From: Pogona vitticeps
Taxonomy: Eukaryota; Chordata; Lepidosauria; Squamata; Agamidae
Assembly: GCF_051106095.1 (NCBI RefSeq)
Contig: NC_135785.1
Location: 183,565,045-183,629,044 of the forward strand
DNA: 64,000 nt
Direction of reading: 5' to 3'
Below the pieces are notes generated by a model, which had not been told where the DNA came from, made no database searches, and saw nothing but the letters and a program-made list of their open reading frames with translations. Each line of letters opens with the position of its first letter. Positions within the stretch are counted from its first letter, which is position 1. Below are positions 24,001-30,359 of this stretch, piece by piece. A program made the position numbers and the translations under genes.

Positions 24001-27000
24001 GCACACAGCCAGATTTTTCTCTCTGGAGAACTATACTGCATTTTTCAGGATTGATACTAGTGTGTTTTATTTGCAGTTAAAAATATGCTTTGTCATAAAA
24101 GAATAGTCACATAGGCTACAGTTCTAAGTATGTGTGGTACCAAGTGGGTAAGATTGATTGCACAAGCAGCTCCTGCATTTGCCAGTGCTCTGTCATGCAC
24201 CCAATTTGTGCAACTTGAGTGTACAACTAGTTGCACAACTTGAGCATTATGTATGAGCTGCTGTGAACCCAAGTTCTACAATTTCCAGTTTATATTGTCC
24301 AATACCAATAGGGTCCTGGCCCGACTGTTCTACCATGGCATATGCCTTTATTTGATTCAGTGCATGCGGCATGCCCATACTTGTCTTCATTGGCTTGTTG
24401 AATGCTGCCCTGCATGTATTAGGTAAGGAAGAGACAACAACCTTGGAGGAACAAAGTCATCCTGAAGAGCAGCAAGAAGAGAAGAAACAAAAGTGGGAAG
24501 AAGAAAAAAGGAACCTTGAAGAAAGGTGGCCGAGAGAGAAGCCAGAAGCGTTGGAAACGGAGGAAGGAGGGAGGCAATTGAATGAGGAAGTGGTAATTTG
24601 TTTACTTCTTACTGAGTTTAGAAATCCATAATGAGTCTCTTTAGAAATGCATCCCACGTACTCCATTGGAACCATAAATAGACAATAGTTTTTCAGAGGC
24701 ATAGGCATAATTGCACAAGGTTTTTTGCTTGCAGGGCACACATTTATACCCTAGTCTGTCATGAAGCCAGCATCATGGTTCAGGGTGACTGTTGTCGATA
24801 GTTTTATTGCATCATGGAACACTTTTCATTTTCCATCCATTCTTTTAGTAGTTGAGGGACTGAGGGTTTTACTGTCACATAACTTTTCAAACAGCAGCCA
24901 ACATCTTGTTGCTTAGCATAGTAAATTACAGTAGAATAGGCCTATTGAATTAATTGGGATTTAGTGAGTCACCTCCTCTGTTAACTTCCATTGATTCCAA
25001 CAGGCCTACTCTAACTATGACTTACTATGCTAAAGTAAGTCACAATTAAGGTAGTCTCATTTGAATAAATGGAACTTACAGAGGAGGTGACTCACTAAAT
25101 TCCCACTGATTCAATAAGTCTATTGCAGTGTGTTTTACTATGCAAAGTGACAGGATTTGCGCTAGTGGAGTAGTTCCCTTAGGAAAGAAATCAACCAGAT
25201 CAGAAGCAGAGTACCAGCTCCTCTAGACAGCTCCAGCACAGCACTGATTTGCATGGGGCGTGCGGAAACTGGTAGAAGTCACATTTAGGAAAACAAGTTT
25301 TTATTTGCTTGTTTATAACAAAATGGTGTGAAAATTACCACTTTGATGGTCAATCAGGACTATTTCATGTATCTTAGTAATGGGAAGGAAATGTGTTTTT
25401 TAGAAATAAAAATCTGTACCTTAAAGTAGCTTGAATTTGTTCTCTTATGAATGAAGGATGCAGGTATTATTTTATAAGTAACTAAGATTTCTGCTATGTT
25501 CTGGAAAAAAGCAATATTAAAATATTTTTCTATTCCAGATTAAATTCTTCTAGTTGATTAATGTATCAATTTGTTCTGTGTCTGAGTATGAGTATAATTC
25601 TTGCAACTAATTTACTACAATTTTTTGCATATACTAATTCAAAGTCCTTGTGAAAGTATAAAATGATGAATGTCGTAGGAGGAATCTGCTAGCAGTAGCC
25701 TAAGTTTAAATTGAGAATTCCCTTTGATTCTCCCAAACCCTAATCTTCCTGTGTTTTTCTTAAGTATGTTCAGGAGTCATTGCAGACCAATGAGGAAGAC
25801 CCAAATGGTGAAGGAACCAGTTTAAAAACAAATGTACTGAAGGCTAAAGAGCATGATGGTAGTGGTACCCCTAATCCACTGGAGAAATACATGAAAATAA
25901 TACAGCAGAATCGAGAGCAGGAACTTGAGATCAAGGTGTGTGTTGTGTAAGAGCCAGATAGAGAGCCTTGAAATTCCTTATTACACATTCTCATCAGTTG
26001 TCTTCGCTCTTTTCTCTCCTCTGTTAGGGAAGCTAGAACAAGATTCAAGGGTTGAAGGTCTACTTTTTATTAAATAGGAAACTTAAGAGTATATATCCTG
26101 CATTTTCTTCTTTACTGATTGCAAACTAATTGGTCAGCCAGTTTATATTTAGTGGATAATCCAAGTTATTACCTAGTTACTTTTATAACTAACCAACAAT
26201 TTATTTCTTAATATATTTGATAATGATGTAAATTGTAAACATTTGGATATAATAAAATCAAAGTGCAAGTACGTGTCAGCCAAACCCCCTGATGTTTTAA
26301 TATTATTAAAATTAATATTATAGTTAGGTACAGAATTCCTCCATAAGCACATGCTTGTGCTAGCATCCAAGACTGAGAGACATAACAGGGTTGAAACTAA
26401 TTACAGTGGTGCCTCGCTTAACGTTTGCTTCGTTTAACGTTTTTTTCGCTTAACGTTTATTTTTTCAGAGGCAGATTGTGCTTCGTATAACGTTTTTCCC
26501 TATGGGCGATTTTCGCATAGCGTTTTTGGGACCATGCTTCACTTAACGTTTTTGGTTTTAGGTCCCCTGCTTCGCTTAACGTTTTTTTTGTTTTCAATTT
26601 AAAAAGTGTCTTAGAAGGGTCCAAAACGGTTCTAAATGCTTGGATTCGTTAGAGGACCCCTTAAGTCATGTGCAAACCTGATTTGGCTTTGATCTGACGT
26701 TTCGTTAATTTTTTGTGAATTTTTGTTTTTTGGCCCATAGGAACCAATGGACCTGTCAAAATCTGACAGCTCCATGCTTTCCTATGGGGGAGAAAACAAT
26801 TTACAAAAAATTAACGAAAGTTCAGATCAACGCCAAATCAGGTTTGCACACAACTTAGGGGGTCCTCTAACGAACCCAAGAATTTAGAACAGTTGCTGAG
26901 TCTTCATTAATTTTTTGTGAATTTTTTCTTCCCCCATAGGAAATAATGGAGCTGTCAGATTTTGACAGCTGTCAAAAGTTGGGGGAAAAAAATTCACCAT

Positions 27001-28607
27001 TAATTAACGAAAAGTCAGATCAAAGCCAAATTAACTTTTGCATCCGTTTTAGAGGGTGCAGAAGCTAATCCAAGCATTTAAAACCATTTTTGACCCTTTT
27101 ATGACACACTTAATTTTGCAAAAATTGACTTCGCAAAGCCATTGAAACCTATTGAGTCAGCTACAATACATTCCAATGGAGGATACATTGTATCGTTTAA
27201 CGATGTTTCCTATGGGTTTTTTCACTTAAGGACGGCAATCCGTGCCTATTGGAACGGATTAACCGGTTTCCAATGCATCTCTATGGGAAATGGTGTTTCG
27301 CATAAAGTTTTTTTCGCATAAGGTTGTTTTTTTTTGAACCAATTAAAAACGTTATGCGAGGCACCACTGTACTTAAGTTTTTTTTACCTTCTATATCTTC
27401 TTACTGTAATATGCAGCATTAACCATTGCATTCCATTAATCTAACAGTTCCAAAACTGTTTGAACATTAGCAGGGCACTTTTGAAATATGATCATATGAT
27501 CCTGATACTGAAAGATCTGCATGGTCACCGGTGGCTTATTGGGCCCAATTCAAGATGTTGATTTTAAAGCCCTAGAGGGTGTGAGGCTTAGCTATCGAAA
27601 TGACTCCCTGTTTTGTTATGATCCTGCCCAGAAAATAAGATCTTCAAGAGACGCTCTGAGGACAGGGTATAATTTTGTCTGGTTTTTGTAGCCAAATATG
27701 GTTTTACCTGTTTTTATTCCTTGAAGGAGTTTGTAATCTGGGATGAATTCAGTGGTTAACTTCCTTAGAGTAGGAATGAATGGGACTTGCTGGTCCAACG
27801 TGCCATGGCTCTCATTGATTTCATGAGCCTTTCCCTGTATAAGATTAATGATAGATTTAATCCACTATCTCCTTCTGAGGTGATTCTGCACAGTCACTAT
27901 GTACAAGCTGGCAGCTTAATGAGCTTGTTTTCTTTGTGTTATTTCATTAGTAGAATGCATGAAAATGTATAATGGAAGAGTCTCATCGGTGTCACCACTT
28001 GTGCAGTGCTTTGGGAATATTTTAAATAACTAATAGACTGTTTAAACGTATTTTGTAGAGATGCTTTAGGCTATTATGAGAGGTATTAAGCTACATCACT
28101 TAATACTTCTTTTTTTTCTTTCTAGAACTCCATGAAAGAAGATGAAGTGTCTGAGGGACACCTAGATGTTGAAAGGGAGGACAGGTAGGCATCTTTCTAT
28201 TGGTTGGTGTTCTTGATTCATACTTTGTTTCTTGTTTGGTTTGTCCTTGTCCATTAAGCACTTCAAATGGTAAAGTACTTATTGTAATAAATATCAGCTT
28301 CTTTCTCTTATCTGGCAAAACTAATGCATTTGATGATGAGTATCTTCACTTTAACTAATATTCATCCAACTCTTCTTGCTAGCATAGCCCTGGTGGTATA
28401 TTAGCATCAAGCTGCTGCAGTTTTCAAAGTCAGTGTAGGCATTATTTGTTGTGTGTTGAATTGCACAGCTCACTAAACAGCAGATGTCTACACTGATTTT
28501 GTAGAGCAAAAAGAATAGGAGCCTGTTTCAAAATCCACTCTTCTCTCTTTCCCAGCTTTAGTGCTGCAGGCACTGTTCATGAAGAGCCTGATGAAGACTT
28601 CTGGTGA
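1..28607 (+). CDS. OFD1: OFD1 centriolar/ciliary protein, exons 2 (partial) to 23
   Basis: OFD1 sits at the distal centriole, basal body and centriolar satellites. It is known to limit centriole length and to be needed for distal appendages and ciliogenesis. Twenty-two exons join in frame: 1-36, 1244-1444, 3270-3338, 3429-3459, 3800-3904, 4706-4842, 6891-7064, 8523-8629, 10847-10966, 12017-12090, 12179-12270, 12631-12820, 16290-16420, 17224-17335, 18685-19275, 20068-20215, 20858-20964, 22850-22969, 24423-24592, 25765-25935, 28126-28184, 28556-28607. They total 2997 nt, or 998 residues plus TGA. Human OFD1 is about 1012 residues, and about 25 N-terminal residues are off the left edge here. The translation carries the LisH motif (exon 3), long coiled coils (exons 7-16), the block [12 protein letters not shown] (exon 16), [12 protein letters not shown] (exon 21) and an acidic end closing in DEDFW. 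Exon lengths for exons 3-15 match those I recall for the human gene. No break is seen in the reading frame. Confidence 0.97.
965..1225 (+). repeat. tRNA-derived squamate-type SINE
   Basis: A tRNA-like head (tggcacagtggttaaactgc as box A, gagttcaaaccc as box B) is followed by the squamate SINE body (tcaaggttgactc, gtacccag). The end reads gcactgcagggcagtatcta. It lies in OFD1 intron 2, just upstream of exon 3, and is clearly diverged. Confidence 0.75.
1244..1444 (+). CDS. OFD1: OFD1 exon 3 (LisH motif)
   Basis: 201 nt, phase 0 to 0, acceptor ttttgccag and donor gtaagt. It encodes [19 protein letters not shown] and then the LisH segment with [20 protein letters not shown]. LisH motifs mediate dimerisation, and in human OFD1 this one is needed for centrosomal function. 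It is among the best conserved parts of the protein in this window. Confidence 0.97.
1531..1770. mobile_element. MITE with TTCCGTGTATAAGATG inverted ends
   Basis: The left end tttttttccgtgtataagat and the right end catcttatacacggaaaaa are inverted copies. Internal copies of the motif (catcttatac, gtcttatat) recur. The 240-bp length and lack of coding sequence fit a non-autonomous DNA transposon; superfamily not assigned. Confidence 0.7.
2255..2347 (-). repeat. SINE fragment (gccgtcaagtc type)
   Basis: Contains gccgtcaagtctcttctgac and ttattgtgaccctatgaatt, characteristic of a squamate SINE body. No tRNA head is left. It lies in OFD1 intron 3. Confidence 0.5.
3270..3338 (+). CDS. OFD1: OFD1 exon 4
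   Basis: 69 nt, phase 0 to 0. It encodes [20 protein letters not shown] and then KTL, aligned to human [22 protein letters not shown]. The acceptor is cttgcaaag and the donor gtaaaa. Confidence 0.95.
3429..3459 (+). CDS. OFD1: OFD1 exon 5 (31-nt microexon)
   Basis: 31 nt, encoding [10 protein letters not shown] plus one base (phase 1), against human VSGSDKENQK. The acceptor is ctgcttacag and the donor gtatgt. The short length matches human exon 5 as I recall it. Confidence 0.93.
3800..3904 (+). CDS. OFD1: OFD1 exon 6
   Basis: 105 nt. The start at 3800 was chosen because it gives [19 protein letters not shown], aligned to human KGFLMHFLKELAEYHQAKE, and restores phase 1 to 1. The acceptor (acatctctaag) has a weak pyrimidine tract. 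A stronger-looking acceptor, cttgtacag, ends at 3813, 14 nt inside the exon, and its use would shift the frame. The donor is gtaagt. Confidence 0.9.
4706..4842 (+). CDS. OFD1: OFD1 exon 7
   Basis: 137 nt. Completing the split codon gives [19 protein letters not shown], against human [19 protein letters not shown], then [17 protein letters not shown]. This begins the coiled-coil region. The acceptor is tttttaatag and the donor gtaagt; it ends in phase 0. Confidence 0.97.
4843..8522. other. OFD1 introns 7 and 8, mostly unclassified
   Basis: Apart from exon 8, no coding sequence was supported. A solo hAT-like end (caggggtccccaacccctgg) sits at 6027-6046. A CT-rich stretch at about 7300-8050 looks like old interspersed repeat, but its family could not be named. 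Confidence 0.4.
6891..7064 (+). CDS. OFD1: OFD1 exon 8 (coiled coil)
   Basis: 174 nt, phase 0 to 0. It encodes [18 protein letters not shown], later [18 protein letters not shown] and QKQQE, which follow human VEIAKIKM, CQAKSEAL and HKHQE. The acceptor is ttaaacag. The donor is GT followed by cata, which is a poor consensus. Confidence 0.95.
8523..8629 (+). CDS. OFD1: OFD1 exon 9 (coiled coil)
   Basis: 107 nt, phase 0 to 2. It encodes [20 protein letters not shown] and then [13 protein letters not shown], against human [14 protein letters not shown]. The acceptor is ttctattag and the donor gtgagt. Confidence 0.97.
9100..9594 (+). mobile_element. Bov-B (RTE) LINE fragment, endonuclease region
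   Basis: Recognisable Bov-B endonuclease phrases are present: gagaagtatgaatcaaggta, [34 protein letters not shown] and an IGD-like catalytic stretch. The frame is interrupted by several stops and shifts, so it is a dead 5'-part copy. It abuts a Tigger-like element at 9595. It lies in OFD1 intron 9. Confidence 0.75.
9595..10100 (+). mobile_element. Truncated Tigger-like MITE
   Basis: Starts TACAGTGGTGCCTTGACTTA, followed by the family phrases acttaatccgttccggaa and cccataggaatgcattgaaa. The matching right inverted end is not found, so the copy seems truncated. The right limit is approximate. Internal (GA)n lies near 9868-9888. Confidence 0.6.
10847..10966 (+). CDS. OFD1: OFD1 exon 10 (coiled coil)
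   Basis: 120 nt, phase 2 to 2. It encodes [20 protein letters not shown], then [16 protein letters not shown], against human [20 protein letters not shown]. The acceptor is tttgtccag and the donor gtaatt. Confidence 0.96.
12017..12090 (+). CDS. OFD1: OFD1 exon 11
   Basis: 74 nt. The split codon gives K, then [20 protein letters not shown] and RKYK, close to human [20 protein letters not shown]. The acceptor is catctttag and the donor gtaacc. Confidence 0.96.
12179..12270 (+). CDS. OFD1: OFD1 exon 12
   Basis: 92 nt, encoding [20 protein letters not shown] and then [11 protein letters not shown]. It is less conserved than its neighbours but keeps the SKK-E core. The acceptor is tctgaccag and the donor gtaagt; the 88-nt intron before it is the shortest in the gene. 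It ends in phase 0. Confidence 0.94.
12333..12417. mobile_element. Short hAT-like MITE with 8-bp target duplication
   Basis: Ends CAGTAGTTCTCAACCTT and AGGTTGGGAACCACTG are inverted. The element is flanked by TGTTAGAG at 12325-12332 and 12418-12425, an exact 8-bp target duplication as hAT transposition makes. It is only 85 bp, in OFD1 intron 12. Confidence 0.85.
12631..12820 (+). CDS. OFD1: OFD1 exon 13 (coiled coil)
   Basis: 190 nt, phase 0 to 1. It encodes [20 protein letters not shown], then [20 protein letters not shown] and [19 protein letters not shown], aligned to human [20 protein letters not shown] and [18 protein letters not shown]. The donor is gttagt. Confidence 0.97.
13304..14904 (-). 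mobile_element. Non-LTR retrotransposon (LINE) with RT remains
   Basis: Minus-strand fragments read in order: an RT active-region piece ([20 protein letters not shown]), later [51 protein letters not shown]-terminal stretch, [18 protein letters not shown], precedes a CxxC zinc-finger-like motif (CLQCRRNC). The copy has many stops and frame shifts, is 5'-truncated and is long dead. I did not assign the clade. It fills about half of OFD1 intron 13. Confidence 0.8.
14905..16280. other. OFD1 intron 13, right half
   Basis: About 1.4 kb of AT-rich intron. A short tctgggaattgtagt-type piece near 14940 may be MITE debris. Nothing else could be identified on either strand. Confidence 0.4.
16290..16420 (+). 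CDS. OFD1: OFD1 exon 14
   Basis: 131 nt, encoding [20 protein letters not shown] and later [13 protein letters not shown]. It is charged and helical, and aligns weakly with human exon 14. It is placed by phase (1 to 0), length and a good acceptor (tatttacag) and donor (gtaaat). The 3.5-kb intron before it holds an old LINE. Confidence 0.93.
17224..17335 (+). CDS. OFD1: OFD1 exon 15 (coiled coil)
   Basis: 112 nt, phase 0 to 1. It encodes [20 protein letters not shown] and then [13 protein letters not shown], against human [20 protein letters not shown]. The acceptor is aaatcttttag and the donor gttgaa. Confidence 0.96.
17696..17973. mobile_element. hAT-like MITE with near-exact 8-bp target duplication
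   Basis: Begins CAGAGGTCCCCAACCCCTGG and ends GGAAAGCTTAGCGACCACTG. Flanks are CTCTAGAC (17688-17695) and CTTTAGAC (17974-17981), one mismatch in eight. The GC-rich interior with repeated cacatgtg-like units contrasts with the AT-rich surroundings. It lies in OFD1 intron 15. Confidence 0.8.
18155..18385 (+). repeat. tRNA-derived squamate-type SINE
   Basis: Related to the copy at 965-1225: gtggttaagcctctgctcat, gagtttgatcccagtggctt (box B), ggtaaaatgaacacccagct, and a 3' end ggtatataagttgaaataac with a short AAC-rich tail. It lies in OFD1 intron 15. Confidence 0.75.
18685..19275 (+). CDS. OFD1: OFD1 exon 16 (largest exon)
   Basis: 591 nt. It begins [20 protein letters not shown] (human [20 protein letters not shown]) and continues to the conserved [20 protein letters not shown]. 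It ends with [15 protein letters not shown], against human RRLSSTPLPKAKRSL. Between these lies a serine-rich, poorly conserved linker. It is slightly shorter than the human exon, which I recall as about 606 nt. The open reading frame at 18723-19298 is simply this exon running into intron 16. Confidence 0.97.
20068..20215 (+). CDS. OFD1: OFD1 exon 17
   Basis: 148 nt, phase 1 to 2. It encodes a Ser/Pro-rich disordered stretch ([34 protein letters not shown]), like the human [20 protein letters not shown] region. The acceptor is tgttctacag and the donor gtaatc. Confidence 0.92.
20309..20562. repeat. Near-perfect 250-bp foldback (inverted repeat)
   Basis: The left arm (about 20309-20433) and right arm (about 20439-20562) are reverse complements with five mismatches and one 1-nt gap by eye, around a 5-nt centre (aaata). 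It lies wholly inside OFD1 intron 17. The arm phrase tatattgctcagaaaaataa looks like an end of a DNA transposon, so a head-to-head duplicated MITE is likely. Confidence 0.9.
20823..20855 (+). repeat. (CTTT)n microsatellite at the exon 18 acceptor
   Basis: About eight CTTT units run straight into the acceptor TTTTAG of exon 18, so the microsatellite is the polypyrimidine tract. Confidence 0.9.
20858..20964 (+). CDS. OFD1: OFD1 exon 18
   Basis: 107 nt, phase 2 to 1, encoding [20 protein letters not shown] and [16 protein letters not shown]. Similarity to human is weak, so placement rests on phase, length and splice sites. The pyrimidine tract of its acceptor is a (CTTT)n microsatellite. The donor is gtaagc. 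Confidence 0.88.
21750..22235. mobile_element. Penelope-like element remnant in inverted halves
   Basis: The left part (ttgttgtgggttttccgggc onward) matches the copy at 58681. The right part (about 22145-22235) matches the reverse complement of 58831-58920. An (AATCA)n stretch and a gtcattgtaagcat-type piece sit between them. Head-to-tail and inverted partial copies are usual for Penelope-like elements. It lies in OFD1 intron 18. Confidence 0.6.
22850..22969 (+). CDS. OFD1: OFD1 exon 19
   Basis: 120 nt, phase 1 to 1. It encodes [20 protein letters not shown] and later [12 protein letters not shown]. The acceptor is acttctctag and the donor gtatgt. It is a fast-evolving region assigned mainly by frame continuity and position. 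Because it is a multiple of three and phase-symmetric, it could be skipped without a frameshift. Confidence 0.85.
24423..24592 (+). CDS. OFD1: OFD1 exon 20 (Glu/Lys-rich helix)
   Basis: 170 nt, phase 1 to 0. It encodes [20 protein letters not shown], then [19 protein letters not shown] and [11 protein letters not shown]. It matches in character the human highly charged segment [20 protein letters not shown]. The acceptor is atgtattag and the donor gtaatt. Confidence 0.92.
24898..25160. mobile_element. Palindromic MITE, copy 1
   Basis: The left arm, with gatttagtgagtcacctcct, and the right arm, with aggaggtgactcactaaatt, are inverted copies. The element is bounded by gcatagtaaa and ttttactatgc. 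A related copy lies at 59690-59935. It lies in OFD1 intron 20. Confidence 0.75.
25765..25935 (+). CDS. OFD1: OFD1 exon 21 ([12 protein letters not shown])
   Basis: 171 nt, phase 0 to 0. It ends with [20 protein letters not shown] and K, nearly identical to human [18 protein letters not shown]. This is the strongest anchor in the C-terminal third. The acceptor is tttttcttaag and the donor gtgtgt. Confidence 0.96.
26402..27371. mobile_element. 970-bp Tigger-like MITE, copy 1
   Basis: Starts TACAGTGGTGCCTCGCTTAA and ends GCGAGGCACCACTGTA. The TA at each end fits a TcMar target duplication. Inside are nested inverted repeats (for example around 26645-26880) and motifs such as cctatggg and tgacagct. 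No coding capacity. It lies in OFD1 intron 21. The copy at 51842-52811 is the same length in the other orientation. Confidence 0.8.
28126..28184 (+). CDS. OFD1: OFD1 exon 22
   Basis: 59 nt, phase 0 to 2, encoding [20 protein letters not shown] (the last codon is completed by exon 23). The acceptor is ctttctttctag and the donor gtaggc. Confidence 0.9.
28556..28607 (+). CDS. OFD1: OFD1 exon 23 and stop
   Basis: 52 coding nt. It reads [16 protein letters not shown] then TGA at 28605-28607, against human GFSHEELDDSW and stop. The acceptor is tctttcccag. The acidic, Trp-terminated tail is conserved. Confidence 0.94.
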
Positions 28608-29335
28608 ATATGCTACATGGTCAGAAAAATGGATCCAACACTGGGGAAAATCCATTGTGTAGAAAGAAGGGGCTGGTTCTGTGGAATGCTTAAATATTTC
28701 TGTATACAGTTATGAAGAAAAAATATTTGTCTGCATCATCAGTTGTTGGCATAAGTGTTGAAGTACTGTAATGTTGTGCAAGCAGCGTTAGCCATCCCTA
28801 TGCAACAGCAGCTAAATTCAGTTGTTCACGTTAAGCAATCAGATTTGAGATTGCTGTTTATCTTTTAAAAATATGTGAACACATCTTAATGAACAAATAG
28901 GCTCTAGTGAGCTATTAGTAGTTTCTCACTCCACTTTAAAGACAGAACAAATTATGCTGTTCCAGCACTTAATGTTGCAGGTGTTAGAGATGGTTAAATA
29001 ACTACTGTAGCTCAAAGCTCCAGTATGGCAATCATTTTCTGAACTGTGCTTATTTGTGGAAAAAACCTTCTGATTATTTGTACCTACAAATAAGAATATT
29101 TTCTGTAGAAATACTTTCGTTTCATTTTTTCTTCCTTCATACAGGCAAATTCGTTTTTTAAATTAAGCCATTGTTCATAATAATGTCATGCTATTAAATA
29201 TTTTGATACTATTTAAATGGAGAAATCACACTGATCTTTCTTCTTGAAGCAGTTTGCAAGAGAGTATGTCTAACCTTGGAAATATCTGACAGTAAATAAT
29301 TGTGCCTTTCAATAAATGGAAAACTAGAAGACAAC
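28608..29335 (+). other. OFD1: OFD1 3' UTR with polyadenylation signals
   Basis: AT-rich untranslated sequence after the stop. The first consensus AATAAA is at 29311-29316, which would give a 3' UTR of about 0.73 kb. Further AATAAA hexamers at 29426-29431 and 29477-29482 could serve as alternative sites. The end at 29335 is inferred, not observed. Confidence 0.65.
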
Positions 29336-30359
29336 TTCCCACACTTCAGTATTTCTCCAAGTTTTTAATTGTTTCTCTTGTTTATGAAGCAGCAAAGAGC
29401 AGCCTGGTGCTAATACTGAATTAAAAATAAATGAATCATATTACTCATTTGTTGTAGAAGGGAGATGTGTTAGGGAAATAAAAAGAATTGAAACTTCTTA
29501 AAATATGATACTCGGAGGTAATTTACCTATCATGTATAAAACAGATAACTTGTGTGATATAATGTTAAGTTATGGTATGCCATGTTAGTCATCCCAATGG
29601 CAACAATTTGGGGCAGTTAAAGACTCACCCCACCCATACTGCAGCCCCCATGAGTTCCCAGTAATGGAAGGGATTATACGGGAGCCAAAGGTACCTCAGG
29701 GCAAAAATAGGAAATGCTTAATTTCTGAAAAATTGTCTTGGGTGCTGTTGGTGGTGTCACATCTTATGTGGTGTAATTTACACAAACTGGATTTGAGCCA
29801 GAAGGTCTTATAAAACACAATTTTATTCTGTAGCAAACAGGGTTCTGTCACAAAACAAGTTGTTGATAACAGGACCTTGCAAATGGGCAGCTAAGGACCT
29901 GTGATATTCACTAACCTTGAATTTATCCCCTCCTTTTGTGCAAGGGAGGGAAAACCATTTAGATTTTCTATAGACTGTCACCATTTTGGAATTTCTTTCG
30001 ATAGAAACCTGGTCTGTTACAAAGCATGACAGCTTGACAATAGCATATAAGCCTGTTGTTTGTTCTTCTCATAGTAGAAAATGTTACAGTTAAAGAGATT
30101 TTGGGAGATCCACACACACATTTAGATGTCAGACAGAGTCTGGACTGCCCATGTGCTGGAGACAGAAGTATCACACATGGTAATCCAATGTATATATTTG
30201 TGTCCAGACATACTGTAGATGCAAGAAAGACTATATCCCTATTTATACTGATTCTCACACTTTACCAAAGCTTCTATTTGTCAACCAATCACAAGAAGGA
30301 ATATACATTTGTAATTGTTTCTCTGAAAAGATTCTCAAAATAAACATACACAGATATTG
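29336..30359. other. Intergenic gap between convergent OFD1 and GPM6B
   Basis: About 1 kb between the inferred 3' ends. No convincing coding exon or RNA gene is seen. A plus-strand AATAAA at 30339-30344 lies about 35 bp from the GPM6B minus-strand signal at 30379-30384. The stretch 29585-30340 looks like an old interspersed repeat but could not be classified. Confidence 0.5.

Noticed and set aside
29585-30340. Candidate small gene between OFD1 and GPM6B
   Set aside because: Only overlapping short frames on both strands, no splice-bounded conserved block; it looks like old repeat or unique spacer.
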